From assembly GCA_030704615.1 (NCBI GenBank), contig CM060732.1:37119053-37183052 (forward strand): a stretch of DNA of 64,000 nucleotides. The letters are read 5' to 3'. The notes below the pieces were generated by a model that saw only the letters and a program-made list of their open reading frames with translations, did not search any database and was not told the origin of the DNA. Positions 1 to 11,159 of the stretch are shown here, piece after piece (the first letter of the stretch is position 1; every line of letters starts with the position of its first letter). This DNA is from Takakia lepidozioides (taxonomy: Eukaryota > Streptophyta > Takakiopsida > Takakiales > Takakiaceae). Position numbers and translations under genes: made by a program.

Positions 1-1325
1 CTTCTGCGGTCCGATCGCAGTGACGTCCATGTCAAACTGTGGAGATCGGGCCGAGTTGTCTTTCCAACCGCCACCCTACGCATCAACCCTATTTTTTTAT
101 ATATTTTTTCGGATTACAGGGGACAACTTAACTTAGCCCTGGCATGGCATTGAGAAAGCAAGGGAAAAAAATTAACCGTGCCGGGGACCATTGCCAGGCA
201 CTAAATTGGCCTATTTCATTAAGGGATGTGGGGATCGTTGCGACAATTATTTTTGCGCCTTGGTCTATTCTTGCAAAGAAAAATAGTGACACCGGTCGAG
301 ATTGTAGGTTGCTCTTTATGGATGTTGATGGAGGAGTTTGACAACGACATAACAAAGGGACCAAAAAGATGGACTCCGGCCCATGCAAGCCTAAATTATG
401 GTGTCACTTGTCGCTTCGCCCCCAAAAAGGCTACGGCAAGGTGGAGATTGTAGCATAACATAGAGCCCACCTCTGAAAGTGAGCAGTACGCGCAATGGAA
501 AGAGGCTCTTATTCTTATTTATGCGGTTGGTCGTTGTCTAATATATGGGGCTTTATTGCGGAAGGAAGGAAATGTAGCAGAGGTGGTGGGCACTTAGTAG
601 TTAATTTTCAAATCCGACCAGATTTCCACCCGATAAATGGCTAAGTTAGCTATTAGCTACATGAAGAGAAGAATTGGGAGAATATCCGGAAGTTTCCACA
701 ACAGTGTGCGCATCTGTCACAACGTGCCACGTGCCATATAAGCCACATTTGTACGGGTGCCAGCTAGTCTTTTTCGCCACGTGGGTGATGGGTAGAACGT
801 ACAGGTGGCCCCGGCGGTCACTTTTGAAAAATGTAAAAACAAACAGTGGTGGGTAGAGTGTACTGAGCAAGTTTAGAACGTGGTTGTGTGCAGGTTTTGT
901 TTATTATGGTAATGAGTAAGGATGTACATGGGTCAAATCATCTTAATTTTTTTTTGTTTTTGTTCGCCCTGCCACTGGAAGGCAGTGTGGATCGGATCGG
1001 ATTGCAAATGGAATGACTTTGACCAGCTGGCAACGGGAAAAAAAAAGACCAGCTGGCACACTGGGTTCTTTTCTTATGTTCCTTAGATGTTCCATTGATG
1101 GATGAATCTATGATTTTATTAGATGATTTTCATTCTTCCATTAAGAATTCGGTTTTTTTTTTTTTTTTCCCCCTTTTTTTGTTTTTTTAGTGAACAGGGG
1201 GATTGTAGCCCTGGAAATTTTATTAAGGTAAGGAAAAAATAACCTTACAAAAGCCATAAAAGATTTGGGCTAACTATTCCTTCATTGCTTAGAGGTTGAT
1301 TATTTTACGGAATTGCTCTTTATGA
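1..1325. other. Non-coding stretch, no gene recognised
   Basis: Open frames here are short, on both strands, and show no protein family I recognise. Around 805-845 there is a stretch (a GTGGCCCC core followed by a GTCACTTTTGAAAAATG-like run) that resembles 4602-4645, so part of it may be an old dispersed repeat. Poly-T and poly-A runs near 945-960 and 1150-1190 are low complexity. Confidence 0.5.
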
Positions 1326-1549
1326 TTCTAGTGACCCATTCCGAATCTGGAATATGACAGTGAAATAGGTCACTAGAACTTAGCCCTAATCTTTTATGCA
1401 ATGGAACGGGATTTCTAGTGACTACTACGGTAGGTTCGATGCCCGCTCACCTGACGCTCCGCCTACGGGGGCCTCACGTCAAGTTCGCCCCCGCCGGCAT
1501 CTTACCTGCTGTAATAGTCACTAGAAATCCCGTTCCCTATTACATAAGG
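1326..1549. repeat. Nested inverted repeat (hairpin / foldback-like)
   Basis: A perfect 22-bp inverted repeat lies at 1403-1424 and 1515-1536; looser pairing extends it to roughly 1391-1430 and 1505-1549. The ~90-bp loop is GC-rich and itself partly self-complementary. Just upstream an 11-bp inverted repeat (1326-1336 with 1368-1378) uses the same TTCTAGTGAC core, so this core occurs four times in alternating orientation. It could be a foldback or MITE-like element, or the precursor of a hairpin RNA. No target-site duplication is obvious. Confidence 0.6.
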
Positions 1550-1967
1550 CAGAGAAGAGAGGTACCACTCAGAGCCTAAAGTCCAAGAGAAGCATCAGGG
1601 GAATCAAGGAAGGCAGCAAGCAGAACCTACAAACTGCCACCTAGAAGCAGAGGCTGCAAACAAGGCAGCGGAATGAACCTAGCAAGCTGCTAAACTCCAA
1701 GCCAACAACTAGGAAGTCAGCTAAGGCAGGGATTTGTGCTAAGTGGCAGCCCAACAGAAACACCACTTAGCTGACAGCAGAAACACTAGCAAAGGACCAC
1801 CAAGTAGCAGACCAGACTGCCGGGCCTGAGCAAAACAAACACTAAGAGCTTGAAGGGGCCAGATCAAGCAGCAGAACGAAGATCTGCTCTATCTACGGAG
1901 TGCCAAAGTTGATGAAGCAGTCTTCAAGAAGACTAGAATGAACCATAGGCAAGCCAAACAGGACCGA
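1550..1967. other. Purine-rich non-coding stretch
   Basis: The plus strand is rich in AG and GCA words and has no sizeable open frame. I see no family resemblance. Confidence 0.4.
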
Positions 1968-2183
1968 CTAAGAGAGGATGCTCCTATGAAGAACTCCTTT
2001 TCCTTTTAGGTGCTTCAAATGACATAACTTATGCGCCTTGATTTTCCATTCCTTAGACTGCATTTGTGCCTCCAATTCACCTCCCCTCTTCCGCATCGAG
2101 AGGGGAATCCTTGGCACTAACGGAGCTGCCAGCGAGGGAGGGATAGAGTCGTTCCATTCAATTCTAGAGTAAGGATCAGTCAT
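1968..2183 (-). other. Unplaced 71-codon ORF block
   Basis: The minus strand carries a 71-codon ORF starting at 2183 with a basic C-terminal half. The ~250-bp block has balanced base composition and differs from the AT-rich DNA that follows it. I do not recognise a domain. Its look (short basic ORF, GGATCAGTCAT just upstream of the start) made me consider a piece of organelle DNA moved to the nucleus, but I cannot prove this from sequence alone. Confidence 0.25.
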
Positions 2184-2249
2184 CGGATTCTCGGTTTACC
2201 GTGTGTTCAGGCCGAATCAGGCCTTATGGCAGCCTTCGGGCCTATAAGG

Positions 2250-2900
2250 GTTTTAATTTTTCTTCCCTTCAAATTTTAATAATTCAAATAAAGCTTTAAT
2301 GGACTTCCAAGTTCCTCCCCTTTCCCCAAAAAAACAAAAAAACAAATAGACGATATATGATGAGATTTCAACAATATTTATCATGCATAATAAGAATAAA
2401 TAAATGCACCAAAAATCAAACAAGGCTAGTAGGCTGTCGGTAAAAAGGCCAAAGACTATTACAGTCAATGGAGAATGTATGGTCAACTGTCTTTACGACT
2501 CTTCCTCTACGTTAAAGAAACTTTATCTTTTATCTTTATCTGCTGCAAATTCATTGGTGATGACTCATGCCCATGTTTTAACTTTTGACACGCTCAAATG
2601 GTACACAGTAAATATAAGAGCTAGTAAAAACTGTTCGAAACACCGCACTTTTGCAGCAATGAACGGAGCAGGAGCGTTGAGACGTTGAGACTGAAAGACA
2701 GGTTTAACTAGACATCTGATGGCAGACTTACCATGACTACACGCGCGTGCGAGACTTACCAGTACGCATGACTCTCAAGCTAGAAGCTCTAAGTTAAAGC
2801 ATGAGGGTACGCATGACTTACCTTGACTTACCTAGTGCTTGGGAGACTTAGCATTAGGTCCGGGCGGCCCGGAGATGCCTTTGGCGAGCCCACTGTCAAA
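2250..2900. other. AT-rich non-coding stretch with a retroposon-like tail
   Basis: No convincing gene. At 2510-2545 the motif GTTAAAGAAACTTTATCTT is followed by further TTATCT words. The same tail occurs at 5625-5660 behind a tRNA-like B box, so it is probably the 3' end of a SINE or LINE family. Confidence 0.4.
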
Positions 2901-2927
2901 TCCTCACCCCCTTCTCTCCCTCCTGTA

Positions 2928-3065
2928 ACACCTTATATTATGATATAGAGGTGGGGAGTGTGAAGGCAAAGGGCACCCTATGAGATTCGAACTGGAGACC
3001 ACGGCAGTATCAATGAAGGTACCGGCTGTCTCCACTGTGTTAATGTTCGGGTTCACAGGCGGGCG
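2928..3065 (-). mobile_element. Possible tRNA-derived SINE fragment
   Basis: Read on the minus strand, 2975-2990 contains AGTTCGAATCTC, close to a Pol III B box, and CACAGTGGAGAC about 50 bases upstream could be a degraded A box. No poly-A tail or target duplication is clear, so this is a tentative call. Confidence 0.25.
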
Positions 3066-3159
3066 GTGGACGGCGGGTGGAAGGCAGCAGGACAGGGGGT
3101 GGGATTTGACAGCGGGCCCCACCAAAGGTCTGCCACGTACCCCACTGGCCTGAAACACA

Positions 3160-4600
3160 GGTGATCGGAAACTGGAAACTTCATTTCTAGACCCTAGACT
3201 TGTTTAAGCATTTTTTCTTTTTCTTTTTTTTATAAAGTTTTTGCAAGAAGGGAGGTAAAATGTTTACAGTTTAAACTACCAGGTTTTAACGTTTTAACCG
3301 GGGTTTATTTTTAAACAAAACAGGGCAGAGGCCCGGATAAAAACTTTATTAAGAATTATCTGGGGGGAAAAAATAAAACCCCTGTTACACCATGAGGCCC
3401 TAATCAGCGAAGAAGAACCAAGCCCCTCATAGAGAGGTGAAATCGAGACCAGGCCCAAGCAGATACTGCCAAATAACCATCACGTAGAGTCTACCAAACC
3501 TTTTTAAGGCGTGGTTTCTAAGGAAACAAGAAGTAAGAAATTAATTCATGATTAGGACCATAATTAAGTCATTGACTTTGGTATGATTTGCTAAGTCATC
3601 AGTAATGGAGCCGTGAGGCAGCGTTCTTTTATACTATTTGCATTGTGGGGCAAACGTGGCATCAAGGGGAACCAAAGTGGAGCATGTGTGGCTACGGTAG
3701 AAAATGCGGTATCGAAATAAGTGGCGCTTGTAGGAGATGTTGAATGAGTGTTAGGCGAATGAATCCAAAACATAGTAGAGACAATAAGGCGAACTATCTA
3801 AAATTGACATAGGATGTTAAAGGCAAAATAGACACACAAAATATCAATTTGTCATCCAAACCACTTCACTATTGAACAACATAGTGAACAATTATTTTTG
3901 ACCTCCCTCAAAAACTATTATTGAGGTAATTATCTCATAAAATTAGAACGTAATATTTTCCAAAAATAGATATTACCTCAACAAGCTCTATGACACAAAA
4001 ACTTGGGATTTGACCACAAGGTCTCATGCCATCAAAGCACCATCAAAACCACAAGACATATTGTAATCTTCGTAGAGATTTTGAGGTGCTTCCAATTGAT
4101 GTTTGAATTGGGGGGGAGGCTGTGGACGGTGGCACGGAGATCTCACCAGCAAACAAGGGGAAGCTCGATCCAGACACAGAGGTCCTACTTTTTGGAACGA
4201 GGATAGACAATTGGATGATTGACAACTAGAGCTTGGAGAGCATCAAACGGAAATGCAAGAGTTGAGGATCGTCACCAATTGGATGGAAAGTACCATCAGA
4301 TGGAACGAGTGCACTATGTTCTTACCTCATTCCTATTATTTTCCATATATATGAGCGTACTTGTTTTTTTGGGTGGAAAATCACCAGATTTTGACCTAGA
4401 AACTCGGTCAACTACTTGTACAAAAGAATTATGGTGGATAAAATCCGAGATTTTCGCCAAAAAGCATCAATAGATGAATTTCAGGAGCCTAATCTTGCCG
4501 ACGTGGACCACTTAAAATGTGCCACCTGGAATATAGCAACTTTTCTACTTCTGTCACCTCGGTATTCTTACAAAGATGGGCACTGAATATAATTTGCAGG
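3160..4600. other. AT-rich non-coding stretch
   Basis: Homopolymer runs, stops in all frames and only short ORFs without recognisable domains. A 67-codon and an 84-codon plus-strand ORF around 4.0-4.47 kb have no domain I recognise. Confidence 0.4.
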
Positions 4601-4601
4601 T

Positions 4602-4700
4602 GGCCCCTCCAGTGATTTTGGAAATGTGAAAAATAAAACACTGATATATAGATAGATATATATATATATATAGATAGATAGATAGATATATATATATATG
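4602..4700. repeat. Dispersed repeat end followed by AT/GATA microsatellite
   Basis: 4602-4645 resembles 805-845 (a GTGGCCCC core, then a GAAATGTGAAAAAT-like run). It is followed at 4648-4699 by an ATAG/AT simple repeat. The 113-codon minus-strand ORF across this tract is a low-complexity artefact. Confidence 0.45.
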
Positions 4701-5480
4701 ATAAAAACATAATGATTTTCTCAATTAATATTAAAGAAAATGTATTTATAAAAGAAAAGAAAAAAGTCATGAAAAAAAAAATATTGACATCAGAAGGCCG
4801 CACCATTACATTTGATGACTGGATAGACAATATATTTTGTTTTGTTTGTTTATGTCTTCTTGAAGAGTACCGTAGAGGCCATTATATTTCCACGGACCCT
4901 GCCGGAGTCATTAAGTATATGCAGGTTGGCAGGCTTACAATGATAATAATAATTTTTTATCTAAGCTTTATCCGATTTTTCTGGAATTCGGCATCTTGGG
5001 TACTTTCCATTAAATTTTATTAGTAAGTAGTTAGTAGTTAGTAAGTAATTAGTATTAGCATTCACTACTGTAAAGTTTTTGCATTGGGCAATTGCCAGGT
5101 TTTTTTTTTTTCAAAGTTCACTTTTTAAAAAAAAATTATTCCCCTCTTTCATCTCCTCAGGAAAAAATTATAAAATATTCATCATCTCTTAAAATGAATT
5201 AATTAAAGTCGGTATAGAGCACCTCCATGGGAGCCCCGGGACTATGATATGGTGTTTCAATTGGTGGTTGTGCCCAGCTCTACGCCGTAGCTATGGGTTG
5301 TTGTGTGGGTGCATGTGTCGATGCCTAGCCAGTGATGTGTCATGTCCTGTGTTTTGCTTGATTGGTTATGATTTAAACTCTCTGTAGTAAAATTTGATCA
5401 ATGGAGTAAAAAGTTAGACTGAGCCTAAAATGCCATAGCCCACAAAACAAGGGGCCCTACAAAAATACAAAGGAAAATCA
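4700..5480. other. AT-rich non-coding stretch
   Basis: A 103-codon plus-strand ORF (4712-5023) is Lys/Ile/Phe-rich and compositionally driven. GTAG/TTAGTA microrepeats lie at 5022-5055. Nothing functional recognised. Confidence 0.35.
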
Positions 5481-5499
5481 GGCCCTCATTTTCTTGTCT

Positions 5500-5662
5500 T
5501 TGTGCTTGCCTGTGCATAACCCAGGTGATCCTGGGTTCAATCCTTCAACATGTGCCTTCAGACCGTCCATTGGGCCCTCGATGGCCTGTGTGTTGAGCAG
5601 TAGGCTCTGTAAATTCACTGGACGTTAAAGAAACTTTATCTTATCTTTATATCTTCTCTCCT
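5500..5662 (+). mobile_element. Truncated tRNA-derived SINE
   Basis: 5519-5543 contains CCCAGGTGATCCTGGGTTCAATCC, which matches the variable/T-arm part of a tRNA with a B box (GGGTTCAATCC). The upstream CTTGCCTGTGCATAACCCA looks like an anticodon arm. The D-arm and A box are missing or degraded, so the 5' end is truncated. A ~90-bp body follows and the element ends in the GTTAAAGAAACTTTATCTT tail shared with 2510-2545. Confidence 0.5.
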
Positions 5663-7121
5663 TGCATTGTGGCTAGCTTGATGATGGCTATCCTGGTACT
5701 AATGATGCGTTGTCAGGTTGCTCTTTTAGTCTGATTCGTTCTCCTCAGGTTTTCTTGAAGCTTCCTACCTTTCCAAACTCCCCAAATGAATTGGGATACT
5801 TATGGTTGGTCCGAATTCATAATAAATCAGCAATAATCACCATGTCTGGAAAGCCACAGTCGTTTTTCTAGACAAATCTAGCCAGTCTACTTGAGGTAAA
5901 AATTGATGGGCTATTCACTATTTTTTGGTTTTAAGGTGGCTAAACTAATTGGTGGCAGAGGTGTCGGGCATCAGCTCCTGCCCTTAAAAGACAGATGTTT
6001 GCAGTCTACATCCCATTATCACGTACTTTTACAAGGCAGCCGTGTTGCCGCACTGGTGGTGGATGACCAGTGGTTGGAGCTGCTGATAAGTTGGCGTGAA
6101 CATGGATGATTGCAGCCTTCTGAAATCCTACGGGACTCCTAAGTTCACAAACTATTTTCTTTTAACTCGTGTTTCCGAAGAGCTGAATAAGGAAGATGAT
6201 CGAAAGAAGGTCAATCCTCGGTCAGTAAAGTGTTGTGACAGGGTTCATCTCTCTCTGTGTTTCTGTCACCCGGTCTTAGGCCACAAGGCTTCTGAGCAAA
6301 GTCTGGTCAGTGCATCGGTTTGTTCTCTTTCTAATTTGTAGTAAGGAAAATGTTCATTTCTTTGCCTTCTCTACAAGACCCTTCACACAAGCTTCAATGC
6401 TGAGTGTGAGCTGCCCAGCAATTAGATCCTAGGGTTTTAGGCTCAGCCTCAAGATTTTGAAAGAGGTGCAGGGACAACATTCTTGATGGTCTTGAATAGG
6501 GTCACTTTCTGTTGATAATACCCCAAACAATGTGTCAGAAAATGGAGATAGTCTTCCTCTTCGCATCTGTTAATTGTTCAAAGGTAGGCTTCCTGCCCTG
6601 AGTTTAAAATTTCAGTCTAGTGCCGAGGGTAATAGGCCCTTGAGATCCTCAAGGTTCTCACCCATATCACATACTGGAAACAAGTTCAGGGATATTCCTA
6701 ACTTCAGTTTCATCAGACGGTCTTTGGATCGGACTTGGCTTGGACAACCCCCTCAAGGTCAGCTTCATCGAGCAGAGTCAATTCATCTTGGCAAATGTTC
6801 ACATACCTGAAAATCTCTTCCACCCTTTTCCGCCAAGACTTGGCCTGTTTAACAAGAGAGTCTTTGCTTCCAAGAAATAGCGTCGATTATCGTAGGGTAT
6901 CTGATATTACACCATCGGACCTTGAATTCATCACGTCGAGAGCTTCAAGGAGTTTTCACCAAACTCGTCCCTGAGGGCCACATTTGCTGTTCTAGATCAA
7001 GCCCGACATGCTTTCTTTCCCCTGAATGGATTCTAGGTGTTTTAGCATGTTTGGAATTGTTGACCCACACAGCAGATGCATGCTCCAATGTCGGCCTACA
7101 GGAAGTTGCAAGGCGGAGAAG
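5663..7121. other. Non-coding stretch
   Basis: Short ORFs only (60-96 codons) with no domain I recognise. The 153-codon minus-strand ORF reaching in from 7406 runs across the tRNA and is not protein coding. Confidence 0.4.
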
Positions 7122-7204
7122 TCCGACATGCCGGATTCGAACCAGCGACCTAAGGATACCTGTAACTCTACAGTCCTCCGCTCTCCTAACTGAGCTAAGG
7201 TCGG
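7122..7204 (-). tRNA. tRNA-Tyr (GUA) with a short intron, possibly a pseudogene
   Basis: Read on the minus strand from 7204, the sequence folds as a class I tRNA: acceptor CCGACCT, D-arm stem GCTC/GAGC, anticodon GTA (7169-7171), T-arm with GGTTCGAATCC, and 3' strand ATGTCGG plus A. A 10-base insertion (7158-7167) follows position 37, the normal place for the intron of nuclear tRNA-Tyr; removing it gives the expected anticodon arm. One acceptor pair is mismatched, and I see no T4 terminator close downstream. It is either a functional nuclear tRNA-Tyr with an unusually short intron or a decayed or SINE-embedded copy. Confidence 0.8.
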
Positions 7205-8731
7205 GATGTTGAAAGATACCTGCTCGTAAAGTATTTGAAGCTCCAAGATCATGCACAAATTCAATCCCAAAACCCTCAGTTACAGGAAATTCTGGCTGTA
7301 TATAGCAGCAAAGGTGGCGATGAAAACAAACATGGGCTTGTGTTTTAAAGACCCTGCACACTTGCTGATATGCTACCATCGTAAAATAGGTTATCATTAC
7401 GGACATCTCATTTTATCACCTCAACCTAATTTCTCTTATGATTTCGGTAACTACTTATTAGCTGCATACTATCACCGTCTATACTTGGTGATATTGCACT
7501 AGAGGATTATGTCTGCATCTCGCCCAACCTGTGCATATCAACGCAATCTGTAGCATTCACAGCCCTGAAGCTTGCAACGAAGGTGGGCCTCAATGAAGGA
7601 GATAGAGAGATAGATAAGTTACATGTTAAGGTTTCGGAGTGATAGATTAACGCCGGCAATAGGCGCGTGAATGTTCAAAATGTGAAGATCTGGCGGTAAG
7701 ATATGAGCGGGGTTATCGCTCAGCGCGAGGGATAAGCCCGCTGATAGTGCGCCATGTAATCAGCCAGTGGCGAGGTTGTATATATGAACAGAAGTAGGTA
7801 TCAGCGACCGAATCGATGAGCGATCAGCAAGTGTGAATGACCCTTTAGCATCATAGGTATTAAACTATCCGGTTGAGCACTACTGCTGAATCAGTTGAGT
7901 TTTGTTAAACCCCTGGACAGATCATGGAGTACGTGTTCACATGTATGAGCATGTATGACATGTATCAATTTCTACAAATTACATTGATTCCCCACGGATT
8001 TGCGAAAACACATCCTTTTGGAATTCAATGTCAATACTCTCTCTCTTTACATCCCTCATAACACACTCACACATCCAGACAAATATGGTGCAGTCAAAGT
8101 TCCAATTTTGAACTCCGGGCAGGGCATGGCTCTTATTGAATGGGACAAATGAGTACCAATCTGGCAGCTGGACTCCTTCGCCACGTTCGCCCTTGATTTG
8201 CTTGTATTTCATATGTATACTGTGCACGTATCTCTCATTTAATGGACACATTTAGACACCATCTGAACTTCTGGAGGTTATTTTGCTCATTGTTTTCGTG
8301 TGCAGATGGAGAATACATATGGGATGCTAACAATACTGCAGAAAATACAGCCCGGCCAAATGTAAAAGCTTAGCTTGCATCGTGAACATCGCTTTGTGGA
8401 GGCTTTGCAAGTTTTCTGGTGTCTCATCCCCAAGACCAGGCTGTCATGAACGCACATATTTGATAAGCATAATTATGTTAGGCATTCACTACGATTACGT
8501 AGCATTAGTCATTCGTACCTCAGTGTTCAAAATCTTGGGCTTGGGTAGCCGATCACTCTACATTTGAGTATGTGAGAGTTTTGGTGTGCGGCCCAGCTGC
8601 ATTCAGTTTATGTGTAGTGTGGTTTAATTTGGTGGGGGTGGTTGACGATTTGCTGGATGGCAGTATGAGACTCACAGAAGAGATGGATCGAACATGGGCA
8701 GCACGTCTTATTGGTTGTACGTGGGCATCTC
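7205..8731. other. Non-coding stretch
   Basis: Only short ORFs (60-90 codons) without recognisable domains. Confidence 0.35.
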
Positions 8732-8931
8732 AAAGAGATGTCAGTACTTTGGCTACTGCAACAGGTTCCTGCAGATTGTACTGCAGATTGTCGGGTACAA
8801 CTTCAATGTCCCTGAACTTTCCTTAAAAGAGATGTCAGTACTCTGGATACTGCAGGGACCACTGCTGCAGGTTCCTGCAGATTGTACGAAAGTAGTCGGG
8901 TACAACTTCAATGTTCTCTGAACTTTCCTTA
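8732..8931 (+). repeat. Two-copy tandem duplication (~94-106 bp)
   Basis: Copy 1 starts at 8732 and copy 2 at 8826; both begin AAAGAGATGTCAGTAC, contain GGTTCCTGCAGATTGTAC and TCGGGTACAACTTCAATG, and end CTGAACTTTCCTTAA. Copy 1 has an internal repeat of GCAGATTGTAC. The duplication explains the similar short ORFs here. Confidence 0.75.
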
Positions 8932-9858
8932 ATTTCTTTACCTTCAGCAAGTTTTTTTGAATGATGGCCGAGTGTTTGCTAGGCGGCACGCAATGCTTGC
9001 TTCGTGCATCTTGCTTTGCCCCTTCCAGCAATGCCCTAAGCCCAAGCCTGCCCCCAAGAAACAGTGTGTACATACATATACTGCCCCTCTTCTATATGCT
9101 TGGGCTTCGCTCTTTAGCTATCCCGGCATGTGGTATGAGTTTGAGGGGCAAGAAGTGAGTATTTTCGTATTTTCCTGGTACTTATACAGAAATGTTGTCC
9201 TGACCGCTGCAGGTTAATTCGAAGTCGAAGATGTGCGTATGCTTGGACTCTAGTGCATGAAGCTGGTCAAGACTCAAGAACTCACATTTCTCGAAAACGT
9301 CACTTATCTCTGCAGACGCACATGAATCAAGTCTATATCGGTCAGTGCCAGGTTCTTCTATCACCATTGGGACTCAAACCACCTGTGAGTTTCTCTCTCA
9401 TTCTCGTTGATTTATAGACGTGTTCTAAAAGTGTGATGGTCTAAAAAAGTGGAAGATCTGTCGCTCGTGCAAATGTTGCAAATTCTTTGAAAGCCTGGCC
9501 AAGCTTGCAAATCTTTGTAAAGCTGCAATCTCGTAAACTCGGAGTTGCAAGCACAATTGGACTATGACAGCAAACATGAAAAGAGGAAGAAAGGAATGAA
9601 CATTAGGGTGAGATGCGTATATATGAACATTTATGCGTCAAATGTGAGCGAACGTTCTGCACAAGTCCCTGTAGGCTATGGTCATGGAACTGGCTATGCT
9701 TTTCCATTCACATTGAAGTGTTTTCATGGTGGCTAGGGTTCCTCAACTTTTGGAATGACTAGAAAACAAGTTAGCTACCAGTTGGTCAATGTTCAAGCTT
9801 GAAACCTTGAGAACCGATTTGAAGAAACCGATTTATCCCCGTCTTTCAGAGGCACTGT
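8932..9858. other. Non-coding stretch
   Basis: Short ORFs only; no family recognised. Confidence 0.35.
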
Positions 9859-10720
9859 CACACAGTGAGGAGACAGTGAGGTCTGAGAGAGACCTTGAGC
9901 TACCGAAGCTGCTCTCAAAGAGGGAGGTCTGATCTCATGATCGCGCGTTCAGAGAGTTATGGATATTGCTCGGGGGTAAGCTGATCGTTCTGAGGGAAGT
10001 ATGAGCGCTTGACAGAGATCTCCAGGGCTATGGTTGATCTGAGCAGAGAGATTTGTCTATAGGTATATATGGATGTAGCTCTCTGAGCGCGATTCGGGAG
10101 AGACCTTCCGGCCATATGGATATTTCTCAGAGGTATGTGCTAATACCTCTCCTGAAGGAAGTCTGAGCTCTAGAGGAAGACCTCGAGCCTATACATGGAT
10201 ATTTCCAGGAGGTAAGCTGATCTCATCAGAGACAGTTGTCTAAAGGAAGCTAAAGCTCGAGAGAGACCTTCCTATGGATACTGTACTCAGTTATATGTAA
10301 CTTGATCTTACTGTAAGCTCAAGAGCTTATGTGACAGAGGAAAACATAAAAGCGAGCACAGTGGGGCTTCCAACCAGCTACCATCGACAATAACAATTTC
10401 AGAATTTAGAGTCGATTTTCTAAGATGGAGAGCCTGATGATATGCAACAAAGTATCTATGCCTGGAGTAGAGCTCACGCTAAATCTAGGAAGATTATAGC
10501 CCAAACTTCGTGGTAGACCTGCAGGCTCTGAAATAGAAAGGTCCAATCTCGAGTGGCCGTATTGCCCAGGAGTCCGAGAGGTATGTCTGACAAAGAGACC
10601 TCTTAGATTACCTAGGCGTAAGCTGATATGAAAGAGAGCTGCTCTAGGAAGAGACACCTCCATGTACTGATAATGTCCAGATGGGAAAGCAAGAGAACCC
10701 TTGGTATTGCGCGGGTCATC
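9859..10720. repeat. Highly degenerate tandem repeat array
   Basis: The words ATGGATATT, AAGCTGATCT, GAGAGACCTT and GGAAGTCTGAGCTC recur at irregular ~80-110-bp spacing (ATGGAT near 9958, 10068, 10115, 10194 and 10274). Later parts (AAGAGACCTCTTAG and GTAAGCTGATATG near 10600-10640) look like more decayed units. It is an old minisatellite-like array; the 106-codon minus-strand ORF at 10406-10726 lies in it and is probably not real. Confidence 0.5.
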
Positions 10721-11159
10721 TTTCACTGGTGGGCCCTATTGTGCAAATTCACATTTTAGACAGAGTATGAGTAAACGACTGTGACACACTTTGATGAGTA
10801 AATGCTATGAATGTACTAAACTACTCTTTGTCCTCAAAAGCACTAAAGTCCTCGAATGAATTCATTGCAGATGTTGCGATGTGGAGACTCATCTTTGAAA
10901 GCTCCATAGTCAGAGAAGAGCAAGCGCACTTTTCGCAGAGAAAGAGGCAAGCTCCTAGGAAAACTCAAACTGCTCGGGCTCTTTTCTTTCTAGATTATCG
11001 TGTGGATGAGAATAATTAGCAGAGAATATGCCTACTACCTACCTAGGAGAGTACTTAGAAGGGGGCCGTAGCCTTGGACCCTCCAGAGGAGGACAATACA
11101 AGTTCTGATAGACCCACAGAATAAGAAAGTCTTAGGCTGTTGAATAGGATATATAGTGT
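10721..11159. other. Spacer between two repeat arrays
   Basis: No gene recognised; one 70-codon plus-strand ORF at 10807-11019 without family resemblance. Confidence 0.35.

Noticed and set aside
4489-4830. 113-codon minus-strand frame rich in Ile/Ser/Tyr
   Set aside because: Created by the ATAG/AT microsatellite.
6945-7406. 153-codon minus-strand frame
   Set aside because: Crosses the tRNA-Tyr-like gene; tRNA sequence often gives such false frames.
10406-10726. 106-codon minus-strand ORF as a gene
   Set aside because: It lies in the degenerate repeat array and has no recognisable motif.
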